From positions 1,178,001-1,242,000 of the forward strand of contig NZ_CP014862.1 in NCBI RefSeq assembly GCF_002214585.1: a stretch of 64,000 bases of DNA. The letters run 5' to 3'. The position numbers and the translations under genes were made by a program. This DNA comes from Thermococcus profundus. Lineage in GTDB: Archaea; Methanobacteriota_B; Thermococci; Thermococcales; Thermococcaceae. Shown in pieces: positions 22,887-30,071 of the stretch (positions are counted from its first letter, which is position 1; every line of letters begins with the position of its first letter). The notes beneath the pieces were generated by a model. That model was not told the origin of the DNA. It saw only the letters and a list, made by a program, of their open reading frames with translations, and did not search any database.

Positions 22887-25552
22887 TGTTGCCTAAAACC
22901 TACGACCCCAACGAGATTGAGCCCAAGTGGCAGAAGTTCTGGCTCGACGAGAAGGTGTATAAATACGAGCTCGATGAAAAGAGGCCGAGCTACGCGATAG
23001 ACACCCCGCCCCCGTTCACGAGCGGAACGCTCCACCTCGGCCACGTGCTCAGCCACACCTGGATCGACATCATAGCCAGGTATAAGAGAATGACCGGCTA
23101 CAACGTGCTCTTCCCGCAGGGCTTCGACAACCACGGGCTTCCAACGGAGCTGAAGGTCGAGAAGGAGTTCGGTATAAGCAAGGACCAGCCGGAGAAGTTC
23201 CTCCAGAAGTGTATCGAGTGGACGTGGCAGGCCATCGAAGCGATGAGAAACCAGTTCATCCGCATAGGATATTCTGCCGACTGGGAGCTGGAATATCACA
23301 CTATGGACGACTGGTATAAAGCAGCTGTGCAGAAGTCGCTCATCGAGTTCTACAAGAAGGGGATGCTCTACCGCGATGAGCACCCGGTTTACTGGTGCCC
23401 GCGCTGCAGGACGAGTCTCGCCAAAGCCGAGGTCGGCTACGTTGAGGAGGAGGGCTTCCTCTACTACATCAAGCTCCCGCTGGCAGACGGTTCCGGTCAC
23501 GTTCCGATAGCCACCACCAGGCCCGAACTCATGCCTGCCTGTGTTGCCGTGTTTGTGCACCCCGATGACGAGCGCTACAAGGACGTGGTTGGCAAGAAGG
23601 TGAAGCTCCCGATATTCGAGAGGGAAGTCCCGGTTATAGCCGATGCAGACGTTGACCCCGAGTTCGGAACCGGGGCGGTCTACAACTGTACCTACGGTGA
23701 CGAGCAAGACGTGGTATGGCAGAAGCGCTACAACCTGCCGGTTATCATAGCCATCAACGAGGACGGAACGATGAACGAGAGGGCCGGGCCTTACAAGGGA
23801 CTTAAGACGGAGGAAGCAAGGAAGAAGATAGCCGAAGACCTCGAGAAGATGGGTCTTCTCTACGACAGGAAGAAGATACACCACCGCGTTCTGAGGCACA
23901 CCGAAAGGAGCTCCTGTATGGCCCCGATTGAGCTCCTGCCCAAGAAGCAGTGGTTCATCAAGGTGAAGGACTTCACGGATGAGATAGTCAAAGTCGCCGA
24001 GCAGATCAACTGGTACCCACCCGACATGTTCCTCCGCCTCAAGGACTGGGCCGAGTCAATGGACTGGGACTGGGTCATCAGCAGGCAGAGGGTCTTTGGA
24101 ACACCGATACCGTTCTGGGTCTGCGATAACGGTGAGGTAATCCTCCCGAACGAGGAAGACCTGCCGGTTGACCCGCGCTTCGACAAGCCTCCGAGGAAGT
24201 GCTCTGACGGCAGCGAGCCCAAGCCCGTAACCGACGTCCTCGACTGCTGGGTCGACTCGAGCCTCACAGCACTGATCATAAGCAGGTGGCACGATGCCAT
24301 CAAGGGAGATGCTGAAGGAAAGCGCTGGTTCGAGCACAACTTCCCGACGGCCCTGAGGCCACAGGGAACCGACATCATAAGGACGTGGGCGTTCTACACG
24401 ATATTCAGAACCTGGGTTCTCACGGGAGAGAAGCCCTGGAACGACATCCTAATCAACGGTATGGTCGCCGGCCCGGACGGCAGGAAGATGAGCAAGAGCT
24501 ATGGAAACGTCGTTGCTCCAGACGAGGTCATTCCGAAGTACGGTGCAGACGCTCTTAGACTCTGGACCGCCCTCGCTCCACCCGGAGAGGACCACCCGTT
24601 CAAGTGGGAGACAGTCGACTACAACTACCGCTTCCTCCAGAAAGTCTGGAACATCTACCGCTTCGCGGAGAGGCATCTGGAAGACTTCGATCCTGCAAAT
24701 GCTCCGAAGGAGCTTGAACCTCTCGACCGCTGGATACTCAGCAGGCTCCACAGGCTCATCAAGTTTGCAACTGAGGAGATGGAGAAATACCGCTTCAACC
24801 TGCTCACAAGGGAGCTCATGACTTTCGTCTGGCACGAGGTTGCGGATGACTACATCGAGATGATCAAGTACAGGCTCTACGGCGACGACGAAGAGAGCAA
24901 GCTGAAGGCAAAGGCTTCGCTGTACGAGCTGCTCTACAACGTGATGCTCCTCCTCGCTCCGTTCACTCCACACATCACGGAGGAGCTATACCAGAACCTC
25001 TTCCGCGATAGGATAGGGGCCAAGAGTGTCCACCTCCTTGAGTGGCCGAAGTACGACGAGGCCAGGATTGACGAGGAGGCCGAGAGGCTCGGAGAGCTCG
25101 CCCGCGAGATAGTCGGCGTTATGAGGCGCTACAAGAACGGCCACGGCCTTGCCCTCAACGCCAAGCTCAAGCACGTCGCCATTTACGCGACCGACTCCTA
25201 CGAGAAGCTCAAGACTATTGAGAAGGACATCGCAGGAACGATGAACATTGAGAAGCTAGAGATAATCAGGGGTGAGCCAGAGCTCGAGGAGAGGATCACC
25301 GAGATAAAGCCGAACTTCAGGACGGTTGGGCCGCGCTATGGAAAGCTCGTGCCGAAGATAACCGCCTACCTCAAGGAGAACGCGGAAGAAGTTGCGAAAG
25401 CACTCAAGGAGAGCGGAAAGATCGAGTTTGAGGTTGACGGCCAGAAGGTCGAGCTGACAAAGGACGACATCGTGCTCAGGAAGGCAGTCTTCAGCGAGGG
25501 AGAAGAGGTCGAGACGGCGGTAGTTGGAGACGCCGTCGTTCTCTTCTTCTGA
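22886..25552 (+). CDS. valS: Valyl-tRNA synthetase
   Basis: An 888-aa class I synthetase. HLGH is at residues 50-53 in TPPPFTSGTLHLGHVL, the KMSKS loop near residue 535 (DGRKMSKSYGN), and the editing domain lies between (TTRPELMPACVAVFVHP). A zinc-knuckle region YWCPRCRTSLAKAEV is present. The anticodon-binding domain follows, and the C-terminal part is the short archaeal form without the long coiled coil. GGAGGATGATATA precedes the ATG. It follows the MFS gene with a one-base overlap. After the stop come T runs (CTGTTTTC, CTTTTTG). Confidence 0.97.
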   Translation: MLPKTYDPNEIEPKWQKFWLDEKVYKYELDEKRPSYAIDTPPPFTSGTLHLGHVLSHTWIDIIARYKRMTGYNVLFPQGFDNHGLPTELKVEKEFGISKDQPEKFLQKCIEWTWQAIEAMRNQFIRIGYSADWELEYHTMDDWYKAAVQKSLIEFYKKGMLYRDEHPVYWCPRCRTSLAKAEVGYVEEEGFLYYIKLPLADGSGHVPIATTRPELMPACVAVFVHPDDERYKDVVGKKVKLPIFEREVPVIADADVDPEFGTGAVYNCTYGDEQDVVWQKRYNLPVIIAINEDGTMNERAGPYKGLKTEEARKKIAEDLEKMGLLYDRKKIHHRVLRHTERSSCMAPIELLPKKQWFIKVKDFTDEIVKVAEQINWYPPDMFLRLKDWAESMDWDWVISRQRVFGTPIPFWVCDNGEVILPNEEDLPVDPRFDKPPRKCSDGSEPKPVTDVLDCWVDSSLTALIISRWHDAIKGDAEGKRWFEHNFPTALRPQGTDIIRTWAFYTIFRTWVLTGEKPWNDILINGMVAGPDGRKMSKSYGNVVAPDEVIPKYGADALRLWTALAPPGEDHPFKWETVDYNYRFLQKVWNIYRFAERHLEDFDPANAPKELEPLDRWILSRLHRLIKFATEEMEKYRFNLLTRELMTFVWHEVADDYIEMIKYRLYGDDEESKLKAKASLYELLYNVMLLLAPFTPHITEELYQNLFRDRIGAKSVHLLEWPKYDEARIDEEAERLGELAREIVGVMRRYKNGHGLALNAKLKHVAIYATDSYEKLKTIEKDIAGTMNIEKLEIIRGEPELEERITEIKPNFRTVGPRYGKLVPKITAYLKENAEEVAKALKESGKIEFEVDGQKVELTKDDIVLRKAVFSEGEEVETAVVGDAVVLFF

Positions 25553-25590
25553 CCTGTTTTCATATTCCTTCCGATTCTTGCCTTTTTGTC
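25553..25590 (+). terminator. T-run terminator after valS
   Basis: CTGTTTTC follows the stop directly, and GCCTTTTTG lies about 30 bases on. The neighbouring trm10 gene converges from the other side. Confidence 0.4.
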
Positions 25591-25635
25591 TGATAATATT
25601 CCGGGAAAGCATTCAGAGTAAGTGCAGTGCCTTTC

Positions 25636-26754
25636 TCAGCAGTTGTAGCACAGCATCGCGGCTCTCTTTAGGAGTATGACCCTGTAGAGCCTGCCGTTGA
25701 TTATCCGCGGATTGGATATCTTGTTGAGGTGGTGGATCCTCTTCCTCTCCAGGGCAATAAGGCCGAGCTCGCGGAGAACCTTCACGAAGTCCTCCCAGCG
25801 GATTTTCAGCCATCTGGAGTACTCGTCGAAGAGCTCCTTCTCCACGACGCGGTAGATCCTCCCGTCCACTTTATAGCGGATGGCGTGTTTTGGCAGCTCC
25901 TTCCTGAGGCGCCAGCGCGCATGGAGGGGTTCCTGCATCTCGTAAACTGCCCTGTCCATGTCCTTCCCTTCCACCATCATCTTCAGGATTATGCCGAGGA
26001 TACGGTTTATCCTGTCGGGGACGCCAACAATGTCCCCCTTCAGAACGATCTTTCTCCTGCGAACCTTTATTCCAGCGTTCTCAAGCTCTTCACCGATCTT
26101 CGGGGTTGTCTTCTTCTTGGTGCCCCCGGTATCGACAATGCCGCCGATTATGAAAGCCTTAACTCCAAAATCTTTCTCATTCAGAACTTCCTCTGCCCAA
26201 GGGTCGAGGAGGACGACCTCGTCTATTCCCTTCCCCTTCAGGAATTCCGCGGTTGGCCCTTCGTAGATGGTTATCCTGTCGAGAGGGCCGTTGAACATCT
26301 TTTTGAACTCGTCGTTGGCCCAGGTGACGGCCAGCTCGCTCCCGGTGAAGTAATCCCTCAAGAGACCGTAGCTCTGCGTAACCTGCAGGCAGATCTTGCC
26401 CTTCTCCTTTTGTGTGTGCTTCTCCCAGTGGTAGAGGTCGATTATGAAGTACGGCCAGTTTGGAAGCTTCGAGCGAAGTTCCTCAGGCGTAAGGACAGGT
26501 TCGAACTTCTCCTTCATGCAGAGCGGAGCGTAAGCGTAATAAGAGCCATCAACGCGGTTTCCGTCGAGATCCCAGGCCACCACCGTCTTCTCCGGAACCC
26601 TGAAGATTGCTCCCTTCCCGTGAACTATCTCTATCGCAATGTCCTGGAGCTTGTTTTTAGATTTCCTGAAGCGCTTTGATAGGGTTCCTATGCTCTCTAT
26701 GCCCCTTTCCCTGAGGGCCTCTCTGAAGACGTCGGCGAGCGTCATCATGGGCAT
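25636..26754 (-). CDS. trm10: tRNA m1G9/m1A9 methyltransferase Trm10 (archaeal)
   Basis: About 372 aa. The central SPOUT-type domain shows FIIDLYHWEKHTQKEKGKICLQVTQS, VVLLDPWAEEVL and the knot region FIIGGIVDTGG followed by LKGDIVGVPDRINRILGIIL. The archaeal enzyme of Thermococcus kodakarensis methylates both A and G at position 9 of tRNA. N- and C-terminal parts outside the SPOUT core should bind tRNA. The TATA (TTTTTAAACC, about 26774-26783) puts the transcript start near ATG 26754; ATGs at 26748 and 26745 are alternatives. It is divergent from tRNA-Glu. Confidence 0.88.
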   Translation of the reverse strand: MPMMTLADVFREALRERGIESIGTLSKRFRKSKNKLQDIAIEIVHGKGAIFRVPEKTVVAWDLDGNRVDGSYYAYAPLCMKEKFEPVLTPEELRSKLPNWPYFIIDLYHWEKHTQKEKGKICLQVTQSYGLLRDYFTGSELAVTWANDEFKKMFNGPLDRITIYEGPTAEFLKGKGIDEVVLLDPWAEEVLNEKDFGVKAFIIGGIVDTGGTKKKTTPKIGEELENAGIKVRRRKIVLKGDIVGVPDRINRILGIILKMMVEGKDMDRAVYEMQEPLHARWRLRKELPKHAIRYKVDGRIYRVVEKELFDEYSRWLKIRWEDFVKVLRELGLIALERKRIHHLNKISNPRIINGRLYRVILLKRAAMLCYNC

Positions 26755-26776
26755 CGGTTGAGGGTTGGGCCGGGGT

Positions 26777-27091
26777 TTAAAAAGATTGCCGGGGCCTCCC
26801 ATACGAAAGATTTTTAAACGCTCCCCCTTCCCTTATATCGAGCCCCGGTGGTGTAGCCCGGTCAAACATGCGGGCCTTTCGAGCCCGCGCCCCGGGTTCA
26901 AATCCCGGCCGGGGCACCAGAATTGTGCTTCTCTCATCCAAAGGCTGTTCTTCCAGTGAGAGCCGCGCTCTAATGGCATCTTCAATGAAACGAGACCTGT
27001 TATAAGTCGCACTATCCAAGAGTTTGAGGACCTCTGGATCTAAAGTGATGTGAACGGGAATTCTACGCCTTCTCAGCCCTCTTTTAGGCAT
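26777..27091 (-). CDS. Ribbon-helix-helix DNA-binding protein with a tail antisense to tRNA-Glu
   Basis: About 104 aa. Residues 1-50 are an RHH/CopG-type domain: RIPVHITLDPEVLKLL forms the DNA-contacting strand and helix, SRFIEDAIRARL the second helix. After EEQPLDERST the frame enters the tRNA gene in antisense (LVPRPGFEPGARARK, the usual translation of an antisense T arm) and stops 65 bases beyond it. The tail therefore looks like host sequence captured when the gene's own 3' end was lost. ATG at 27091 follows GGAGAG; an earlier ATG at 27190, also after GGTGAT, is possible. Three 10-bp repeats at its promoter suggest self-repression. Confidence 0.65.
   Translation of the reverse strand: MPKRGLRRRRIPVHITLDPEVLKLLDSATYNRSRFIEDAIRARLSLEEQPLDERSTILVPRPGFEPGARARKARMFDRATPPGLDIREGGAFKNLSYGRPRQSF
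26803..26819 (+). promoter_or_regulatory. Promoter of tRNA-Glu
   Basis: ACGAAAGATTTTTAAAC is a textbook BRE (CGAAAG) and TATA element, about 25-30 bases before the 5' end of the mature tRNA. Confidence 0.75.
26842..26919 (+). tRNA. tRNA-Glu (anticodon TTC), CCA encoded
   Basis: GCCCCGG pairs with CCGGGGC to form the acceptor stem. The anticodon arm is CGGGC CTTTCGA GCCCG, so the loop reads CT-TTC-GA and the anticodon is UUC. The T arm contains GTTCAAATC inside a CCGGG/CCCGG stem. A discriminator A and encoded CCA complete the gene. A strong promoter precedes it. The minus-strand frame of the neighbouring ribbon-helix-helix gene runs antisense through it, and A+T-richer DNA begins right after, so it is probably an integration site. 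Confidence 0.95.
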
Positions 27092-27119
27092 GTAAAGCAC
27101 TCTCCACGGCTCTATTTGT

Positions 27120-27150
27120 GTGGCCACACGTGGCCACATGTGGCTACACG
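27120..27150 (-). promoter_or_regulatory. Three tandem 10-bp operator-like repeats at the RHH promoter
   Basis: On the plus strand the units TGGCCACACG, TGGCCACATG and TGGCTACACG follow each other without gaps, each containing the near-palindrome GTGG(C/T)CAC or GTGGCTAC. The minus-strand TATA of the RHH gene (GGCTATAAAAATGG, 27166-27179) puts the transcript start near 27148, inside the array. A 10-bp period places each unit on the same face of the helix, as in operators bound cooperatively by RHH dimers. Confidence 0.7.
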
Positions 27151-27199
27151 CCGAAAATCCGCGCCCCATTTTTATAGCCATTGTGGTCATGAGAATCAC

Positions 27200-27371
27200 C
27201 TCGGCAGTTCTTCAGAACGTCCTCTGCCTGTATCTGTTGAGTAGTAAATGATGTATTCCAGGTACTTGTGGCCGGGTGATTTTCGCGATAATCTGTGGCT
27301 AAACCCAAGTAGGGAATCAACGATACGATGAAATATTTTAAGGTTGAAAATATGAAAAAGAAAGGCTAGAA
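27200..27371. other. Non-coding A+T-rich stretch inside the element
   Basis: I see no gene or RNA here. A TATA-like GAAATATTTTAAGG lies near 27330-27343 but no credible coding sequence follows it on the plus strand. Confidence 0.4.
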
Positions 27372-27671
27372 CTAGAATATGGTCTCTGCAAAGGCACTAA
27401 AGAACTCGGTGATTGGATATGGGACACCGAAGAAGGCACTGAAAAAAGTTGTTGAATATGCTATTATTGGGGTAGTTATTAGAGTTGTAGTACTTACCCT
27501 CTTTTGACTTTTGAGTATTACTAAGGGGAACAAGTCTATTCCGGTTTTGATGATGGCTTTGTTTGCAGCACTTCTTACCTTATTCTCACTCCAGCCAATT
27601 GCTGTTGTAAGTACTGACCATGTGAACACTGCAATGAAAATGAAGCCCATTATGACTTGCACCATGAGCAC
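27372..27671 (-). CDS. Small membrane protein of the element
   Basis: About 99-102 aa with two hydrophobic segments (VIMGFIFIAVFTWSVLTTAIGW and TTLITTPIIAYSTTFFSAFFG) joined by a basic linker. No family recognised. It has its own TATA (TTTTATAAATAC, about 27758-27770), a leader with a hairpin and a strong GGAGGTGA site. The codon four bases after that site is ATA at 27680; the nearest standard starts are GTG at 27671 and ATG at 27665, both further from the site than is usual in this genome. Role unknown. Confidence 0.5.
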   Translation of the reverse strand: MLMVQVIMGFIFIAVFTWSVLTTAIGWSENKVRSAANKAIIKTGIDLFPLVILKSQKRVSTTTLITTPIIAYSTTFFSAFFGVPYPITEFFSAFAETIF

Positions 27672-27706
27672 TACTTCTATATTCTCACCTCCTAGGGAAA
27701 CTCGGC

Positions 27707-27722
27707 CCTCGCAAGAGCGAGG
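27707..27722 (-). other. Hairpin in the leader of the small membrane protein gene
   Basis: CCTCGC and GCGAGG form a perfect 6-bp G+C-rich stem around a 4-base loop. It lies between the gene's TATA and its ribosome binding site, so it would be in the 5' leader. No T run follows, which speaks against a terminator. Confidence 0.4.
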
Positions 27723-27897
27723 ACTCGTTTTCCCCAATATAATTGTGGTTGTTTTGTATTTATAAAACAAAGCAAGAAAGTATGTACAATAGTCGTAAAA
27801 CATTCCAAAAATTGACGTAATTCAGGAGCGAAATGTTCTTATATGTGCTCGTAATAAGAGTATTGCATTATCAAAAGGAGCGGGGGAGGGCCTTGGA

Positions 27898-28929
27898 ATG
27901 GGAAAAGGTGTTACTGTAGCGTTGGTGATTCTGCTAGTTCTTTCTCTAGGTGCGAATGTTGTAATGTTTAAGTCTCACGCTGATTTGGCCTCTAAGGCTC
28001 TTGAAGCTGAGCAGCTTCAGTCTGAGGTCAAGGCTTTGAGGACCAATATAACGCTCTTGCAGAACAACATCTCAAGCCTTCAGGCGCTCGTCGAGATGCA
28101 CAAGCGGAATGAGGCGACGCTGGAGAAGGTGAACAAGGAGCTTGAGAATGAGCTTGTTGAGTTGAAGAACAAGTACAACTCTCTTCAGCTAACGCTCCAG
28201 GACTATCAAACAATGGAAGCCAACTATGAGAAATACTACGAGTTCTCAAGGAAGTATTTCATGCTTCAGGACTTCTTGGAGAGCGTGCTGACCTCTGACC
28301 AGGAAACTGCGCTGAAGCCGCACGTTCTGGCCGCTGTTTCCCACCCGGATTACACTGCCAATTCCCTGGCAGATATTACTGAGTACGTCGCAGATCATGT
28401 AAAGTATGCGCAGGATCAGCCGGTTCCACTCCCCCCTTCTCCAGAGGAACTTAAGTATGGTTATTATTCTCCAATGACGGCTCCAAATGTGTTCTTGCCG
28501 CCAGCGGATACAATAGAGAAGGGTTATGGTGACTGTGATGATATTAACACACTCCTTGCAGCCATGGTCAAGGTGTACTTCAAAGATGTCTATGGCCATG
28601 ATTATGCTGTCTATCTCGTCGTAGGGACTCGCAGGCACGGTTCCGGCCATCTCTTTGTGATGGTGCCTGTCAAGAGAGGCAAGATTGTAATTCTGGACGC
28701 GTCAGGATCGCCATACTGGACTGGAAAGTCGCTCCTAGACTCCCTCCTTGGTAATGATGCCGCCGAGGCAAAGCCTATCAGAGAGGCATGGGATGAGTAC
28801 AGGGACCGTATTGGTTCGTCTTTTGACGAGATTGAAATATACTACATTGACTTTTATGGTGATGCCAGGAAAATGTTTGAGGGCACTCCTGCGGAGATGC
28901 TCAACTGGTTGGAGGAGAACACGCAGTAA
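27898..28929 (+). CDS. Membrane-anchored coiled-coil protein with transglutaminase-like domain
   Basis: 343 aa. An N-terminal membrane helix (VALVILLVLSLGANVVMF) is followed by a long coiled coil (about 35-120), so the rest should face outside. The C-terminal domain has the transglutaminase-like triad: Cys213 in KGYGDCDDINTLL, His251 in GSGHLFVMV and Asp267 in VILDASGS. Such domains act as cysteine peptidases or crosslinkers. A TATA (TTCTTATATG) lies about 55 bases upstream, with GGAGGG before the ATG. It leads a group of three membrane-protein genes. Similar secreted modules occur in thermococcal integrated elements, but this match is from memory. Confidence 0.7.
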   Translation: MGKGVTVALVILLVLSLGANVVMFKSHADLASKALEAEQLQSEVKALRTNITLLQNNISSLQALVEMHKRNEATLEKVNKELENELVELKNKYNSLQLTLQDYQTMEANYEKYYEFSRKYFMLQDFLESVLTSDQETALKPHVLAAVSHPDYTANSLADITEYVADHVKYAQDQPVPLPPSPEELKYGYYSPMTAPNVFLPPADTIEKGYGDCDDINTLLAAMVKVYFKDVYGHDYAVYLVVGTRRHGSGHLFVMVPVKRGKIVILDASGSPYWTGKSLLDSLLGNDAAEAKPIREAWDEYRDRIGSSFDEIEIYYIDFYGDARKMFEGTPAEMLNWLEENTQ

Positions 28930-28964
28930 TGACGGGGGTTGGTCGGCTGCTGTGAGGTGAAATA

Positions 28965-29397
28965 ATGGGAGGAGATCCTTTTTCCGGAATTGGGGACAGT
29001 TTCGAGGATGCCATCGGATTCCTTCTCATTTCTCTATTGGCTGGAATTTTTGGAATGATATTCACAATTCTTGCCAATGTAGCTATTCAAATGAATATTC
29101 CAGAGGCCACGTCTTGGACCTTGAGGATAGGGAGTTTGTATCTTTTGATGATTGGGTATTGTAGATATCTTTGGAGTCTTTGCTCTTGGAATGATGGGTC
29201 TTTTTGCATCTATATCTTATGTGGTTGGTAGAATTGTTGGGTATGCCGTTATGTATTGGTTCTTTTCGTTGATACAGCAGGCGATTACCATAATAAAAAT
29301 CCCAACTACCTCCATCCTACTGAATACTCTCCTCCTTTTTATATTATTGGTGGCTAGAATCAGTATGGAAGGAGGCCAGACCACTTGGGGGTGGTGA
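28965..29397 (+). pseudogene. Polytopic membrane protein, apparently frameshifted
   Basis: Two overlapping frames make one sensible protein of about 143 aa with four membrane helices. The first frame gives MGGDPFSGIGDSFEDAIGFLL to LYLLMIG; the second continues IVDIFGVFALGMMG to GGQTTWGW. Removing one G from the GGG at 29154-29156 joins them. The second frame alone would have to start at a TTG without a binding site. GAGGTGAAATA precedes ATG at 28965. No family recognised. It could be a real inactivation in a decaying element or a homopolymer error. Confidence 0.55.
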
Positions 29398-29399
29398 AT

Positions 29400-29822
29400 A
29401 TGGAATATGAAAAGGTGCAAGTATATGGTGTGAGTTTAGCAGACATTGAGCAGATACTCAGGAGGGAGGGGTTCCAAGACACCCTCCTCCAAGTGCAAAA
29501 GCCTGGACAAGTTTTTGGTCTTGTAAAGCGTTTGAACCCACCATGGGAAATGCATGTTCGTGGGTTTGAAGATGGACATTTGGAGGCAGAGATTGAGATT
29601 TCCAGAGATTACTTGGAGCACTTGAATGACAGCTATAGAAGGTCCGCAGCTACAGAGTTATCTCAGCTTCTTAGTAAGTATGGCATTCCGCATACTGTTA
29701 AAAGGGACAGCAATGTTAAACTTGATTTAGAAGTTCCCGAAACATTAACACCCTGGAAGCCAATAGTGGCGGCCTTGGGCGTGATAATACTCACTTCGTA
29801 CATTCTACGTAAAAAAGAATAA
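29400..29822 (+). CDS. C-tail membrane-anchored protein of the element
   Basis: A 140-aa protein with a soluble alpha/beta N-terminal part (about 1-112) and one C-terminal membrane helix, PIVAALGVIILTSYIL, ending in RKKE. No family recognised. GGTGGTGAAT precedes ATG at 29400, which overlaps the preceding membrane gene's end by none and follows its stop by two bases, so they are co-transcribed. The A+T-rich codon use matches the rest of the element and ends here. Confidence 0.6.
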   Translation: MEYEKVQVYGVSLADIEQILRREGFQDTLLQVQKPGQVFGLVKRLNPPWEMHVRGFEDGHLEAEIEISRDYLEHLNDSYRRSAATELSQLLSKYGIPHTVKRDSNVKLDLEVPETLTPWKPIVAALGVIILTSYILRKKE

Positions 29823-29869
29823 GGGTAATTTATTCTTTCTCCTTTATCACCCCCGGGAACATGTCCTGA

Positions 29870-30025
29870 TTCTCTGCAATGATGACCTTTAGCAGCCGGA
29901 CAGCCCTCTCGATACCTGTCCACGACCTCTACTGGGGATCCGGGAGGGCGATATGGAACAACGACCACGATACCGCTTACCTCTACAATTCCCAGGGCGA
30001 GCTGGTGGACGAGTTTAGCTGGTGA
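29870..30025 (+). pseudogene. C-terminal remnant of a lamin-tail domain (LTD) protein
   Basis: The open frame ends in a typical LTD strand set: ALSIPVHDLYWGSGRAIW, then NNDHDTAYLY and GELVDEFSW before the TGA. Only about 45 residues remain and TGA at 29867-29869 closes the frame upstream. Codon use here is host-like again, so the rest of the gene was probably lost when the A+T-rich element came in. LTDs in thermococci are often fused to nucleases or surface proteins; which one cannot be told. Confidence 0.7.
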
Positions 30026-30071
30026 GCATCACTCTGAAAATCTTTTTAACCCTCTCTCCAATCCCTCTCCG

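Larger units (their letters stand above)
26920..29869. mobile_element. Putative decayed integrated element between tRNA-Glu and a truncated host gene
   Basis: About 3 kb of visibly A+T-richer DNA with codon use unlike the flanks (many GTT, TTT, AAT and ATA codons). It starts at the tRNA-Glu 3' end and stops at the remnant of a lamin-tail gene. Its genes encode an RHH regulator, small membrane proteins and a transglutaminase-like surface protein, a set that recalls thermococcal plasmid and virus-like elements. No integrase and no second copy of the tRNA 3' end is visible, so both borders are approximate and the element is probably immobile. Confidence 0.6.

Noticed and set aside
27707-27722. 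Hairpin as intrinsic terminator
   Set aside because: No U run follows on either strand and it lies upstream of a gene's binding site; kept only as a leader hairpin.
27511-27765. Plus-strand 84-codon frame opposite the small membrane protein
   Set aside because: It has no binding site or promoter, whereas the minus-strand frame has both a TATA box and GGAGGTGA.
26920-29870. Integrase gene, split or whole
   Set aside because: No tyrosine-recombinase motif (R...HxxR...Y) is seen in any frame of the region.
29823-29900. Second attachment site (copy of the tRNA-Glu 3' end) at the far border of the element
   Set aside because: CCCCCGGGAAC near 29850 is only superficially like the T arm; the 20-base 3' end of the tRNA does not recur.
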